From positions 1 to 14,893 of the forward strand of contig RQCD01000059.1 of assembly GCA_008668455.1 (NCBI GenBank): 14,893 nt of DNA, given 5' to 3'. Made by a program: the position numbers and the translations under genes. Positions 13,890-14,893 of the stretch are shown one piece after another. The notes under the pieces are model-generated. The model made no database searches. It was not told where the DNA came from and saw nothing but the letters and a program-made list of their open reading frames with translations. This DNA is from Clostridia bacterium (GTDB lineage: Bacteria; Bacillota; Clostridia; UBA1381). Numbering within the stretch: the stretch's first letter is position 1; the number at the start of each line of letters is the position of its first letter.

Positions 13890-14893
13890 TTACTGAGCGT
13901 CAACTGCTCCTGTATAAGGTACTAAGCCATCCATGCCGTTCCAAAGATAAACGGTTACCTTATCAAACTTTCCTTTGATTTCCTCCGGAATCATAAACAC
14001 ATGTCCGTTCTTTGTATCTCCGGCTGCAACGCTGCCTGTTTCCTGATCACACCAGATAAGCTGGTTGCCCTTAAAATAGCCTGCAATTAAAGCATACGGC
14101 AGAGAATCTGCTTCGCTGTTCTGGATGGTCAGATCAACCGATACAAAGCTGTCCATTTTCGTTGCGCCTGCAAGCTCAATTGTATTTTCTGCCTGTCCGA
14201 ATCTGCTGATGCGAAGACTCGGATCTTTTGGTCTTGCATATTGAAGTGTTCCTGCATTTGCATCCCATACTCTTGCAGAAATTTTTTGCAGACTGTCAAT
14301 TCCGTCTAAAATAACCGATTTACTTCCAAATGCAACCTTGTTTTCATCATAGAAGGTGATATCCGCGGTCGGTGTTGCTGCACCGAAATCAATCAGAATT
14401 TCCGCAATAAATTTGAACGGATTTACGGTATCTGTAAATGCATAGGTTCTGTCAAATGCACCACGATCATCCTTCACATCCTTAAAAAACAGTTCAACTG
14501 TGGTGTCTGCGTCTCCCAGCTTGAAAGCCCATCCGGGGCAGTAGGTCTGGTATGATTTTGCCTCGTAGATGATTTTGTAGATTTCCCCGTTTGCGCCGGA
14601 AAGATTTCCGTCAAAATAATCGCAGTTGCAGTTATTATCACTATAGGTTTCATTTTCCATGGTGTATACATCCTGCCAGGCTCCGACAACAAACTCATCA
14701 ATTTTAAAGCTTACGTTTTTCGGTGCACTGTAGGCAAGATTCCCGATACTCCACATTTGCACATAGATTTTCTGCACACTGTCAATACCATCCAGCGTGA
14801 CTTTTTTATTTCCAAAGGGAACTCTATTCTTATCATAGAATGTGATATCCGCAGTCGGCGTTGCTGTTGAAAAATCAACAACCATTTCTACTG
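13890..14893 (-). CDS. Modular secreted protein, 3' part (5' end outside the window)
   Basis: The frame is open to the window edge, with ValGlu codons before the ATG at 14885. That ATG is internal, because VEMVVDF aligns with AEILIDF in the next repeat. The visible part has a truncated module, then a complete copy offset by 162 residues. Both contain F-x-AATPTADITFYD-like and LDGIDSxQKI segments, so these are tandem beta-rich, possibly carbohydrate-binding modules. Cysteines cluster in NNCNCDYF (about 84-91). The last ~90 residues (about 244-331) form an Ig-like domain ending VTVYLWNGMDGLVPY, the same type as the end of the hydrolase gene downstream. There is no SLH domain and no catalytic motif in this part, so any enzymatic domain would lie outside the window. 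It ends in TAA and is first in the visible operon. Confidence 0.85.
   Translation of the reverse strand, partial: VEMVVDFSTATPTADITFYDKNRVPFGNKKVTLDGIDSVQKIYVQMWSIGNLAYSAPKNVSFKIDEFVVGAWQDVYTMENETYSDNNCNCDYFDGNLSGANGEIYKIIYEAKSYQTYCPGWAFKLGDADTTVELFFKDVKDDRGAFDRTYAFTDTVNPFKFIAEILIDFGAATPTADITFYDENKVAFGSKSVILDGIDSLQKISARVWDANAGTLQYARPKDPSLRISRFGQAENTIELAGATKMDSFVSVDLTIQNSEADSLPYALIAGYFKGNQLIWCDQETGSVAAGDTKNGHVFMIPEEIKGKFDKVTVYLWNGMDGLVPYTGAVDAQ
14196..14399 (-). repeat. Tandem protein module, second copy
   Basis: This encodes the conserved half of the 162-residue module (ILIDFGAATPTADITFYDEN onward). The DNA around 14347-14380 is nearly identical to that at 14833-14866 (486 bases apart), with a shared GTGATATCCGC and GTTGCTG. 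This indicates a fairly recent duplication. Confidence 0.75.
14682..14893 (-). repeat. Tandem protein module, first visible copy (cut by the window edge)
   Basis: This is the partner of the copy at 14196-14399. It encodes VEMVVDFSTATPTADITFYD and then LDGIDSVQKI. The linker half of the module differs more between copies than the ATPTAD half. More copies could lie beyond the window. Confidence 0.75.

Noticed and set aside
1..14893. CRISPR arrays, tRNA or rRNA genes, transposases, phage genes
   Set aside because: I saw no regularly spaced repeats, no cloverleaf-like or rRNA-like sequence, and no transposase or integrase motifs on either strand.

Overview
The window looks like a piece of an uncultured, plant-polysaccharide-degrading Firmicute (class Clostridia, possibly a gut lineage). 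The grounds are the Clostridia-type xylose isomerase, strong AGGAGG-type ribosome binding sites, S-layer homology (SLH) anchored surface proteins, SLH and Ig-like modules, and moderate-to-low GC by eye. The lineage assignment is an inference. All genes except one regulator run on the minus strand.

Positions 1-4967 hold a xylose block. It has a compact minus-strand operon, xylA (xylose isomerase) - xylB (xylulokinase) - a cytoplasmic GH30 glycosidase, with gaps of 4 and 17 bases. A separate small gene for a secreted, very cysteine-rich protein lies downstream with its own promoter. Divergent from xylA is a plus-strand AraC-family regulator (4968-5819). A perfect 17-bp stem-loop terminator, whose first arm lies inside the last codons of araC, closes this gene and also faces the opposing operon.

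Positions 5848-14893 hold a second minus-strand cluster for secreted and surface proteins. In transcription order these are: the 3' part of a modular protein with tandem 162-residue modules (cut by the window edge); a ~1030-residue secreted clan GH-A glycoside hydrolase; a secreted Ig-like/helical protein; a block of three SLH domains; an 883-residue protein with N-terminal SLH repeats; and a 5'-truncated remnant of a HAD phosphatase gene. Intergenic gaps are short, so the cluster is probably one transcript.

The most interesting signal is that two neighbouring genes of this cluster each carry one in-frame stop codon just before a C-terminal module, with the same frame staying open beyond it. 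A TAG at 9426-9428 separates a secreted protein, including its Ser/Gly linker, from its three SLH wall-anchor domains. A TGA at 10720-10722 cuts off the last 38 residues of the glycoside hydrolase's terminal Ig-like domain. After readthrough the hydrolase would end at a TAA at 10603-10605, immediately before the next gene's ribosome binding site. The possible readings are recent nonsense mutations, stop-codon readthrough giving anchored and free forms, or sequence errors. The window alone cannot decide between them.

Taken together, surface enzymes would cut a plant polysaccharide outside the cell. Imported xylo-oligosaccharides could then be trimmed by the cytoplasmic GH30, and the xylose isomerised and phosphorylated into the pentose phosphate pathway under control of the AraC-type regulator.
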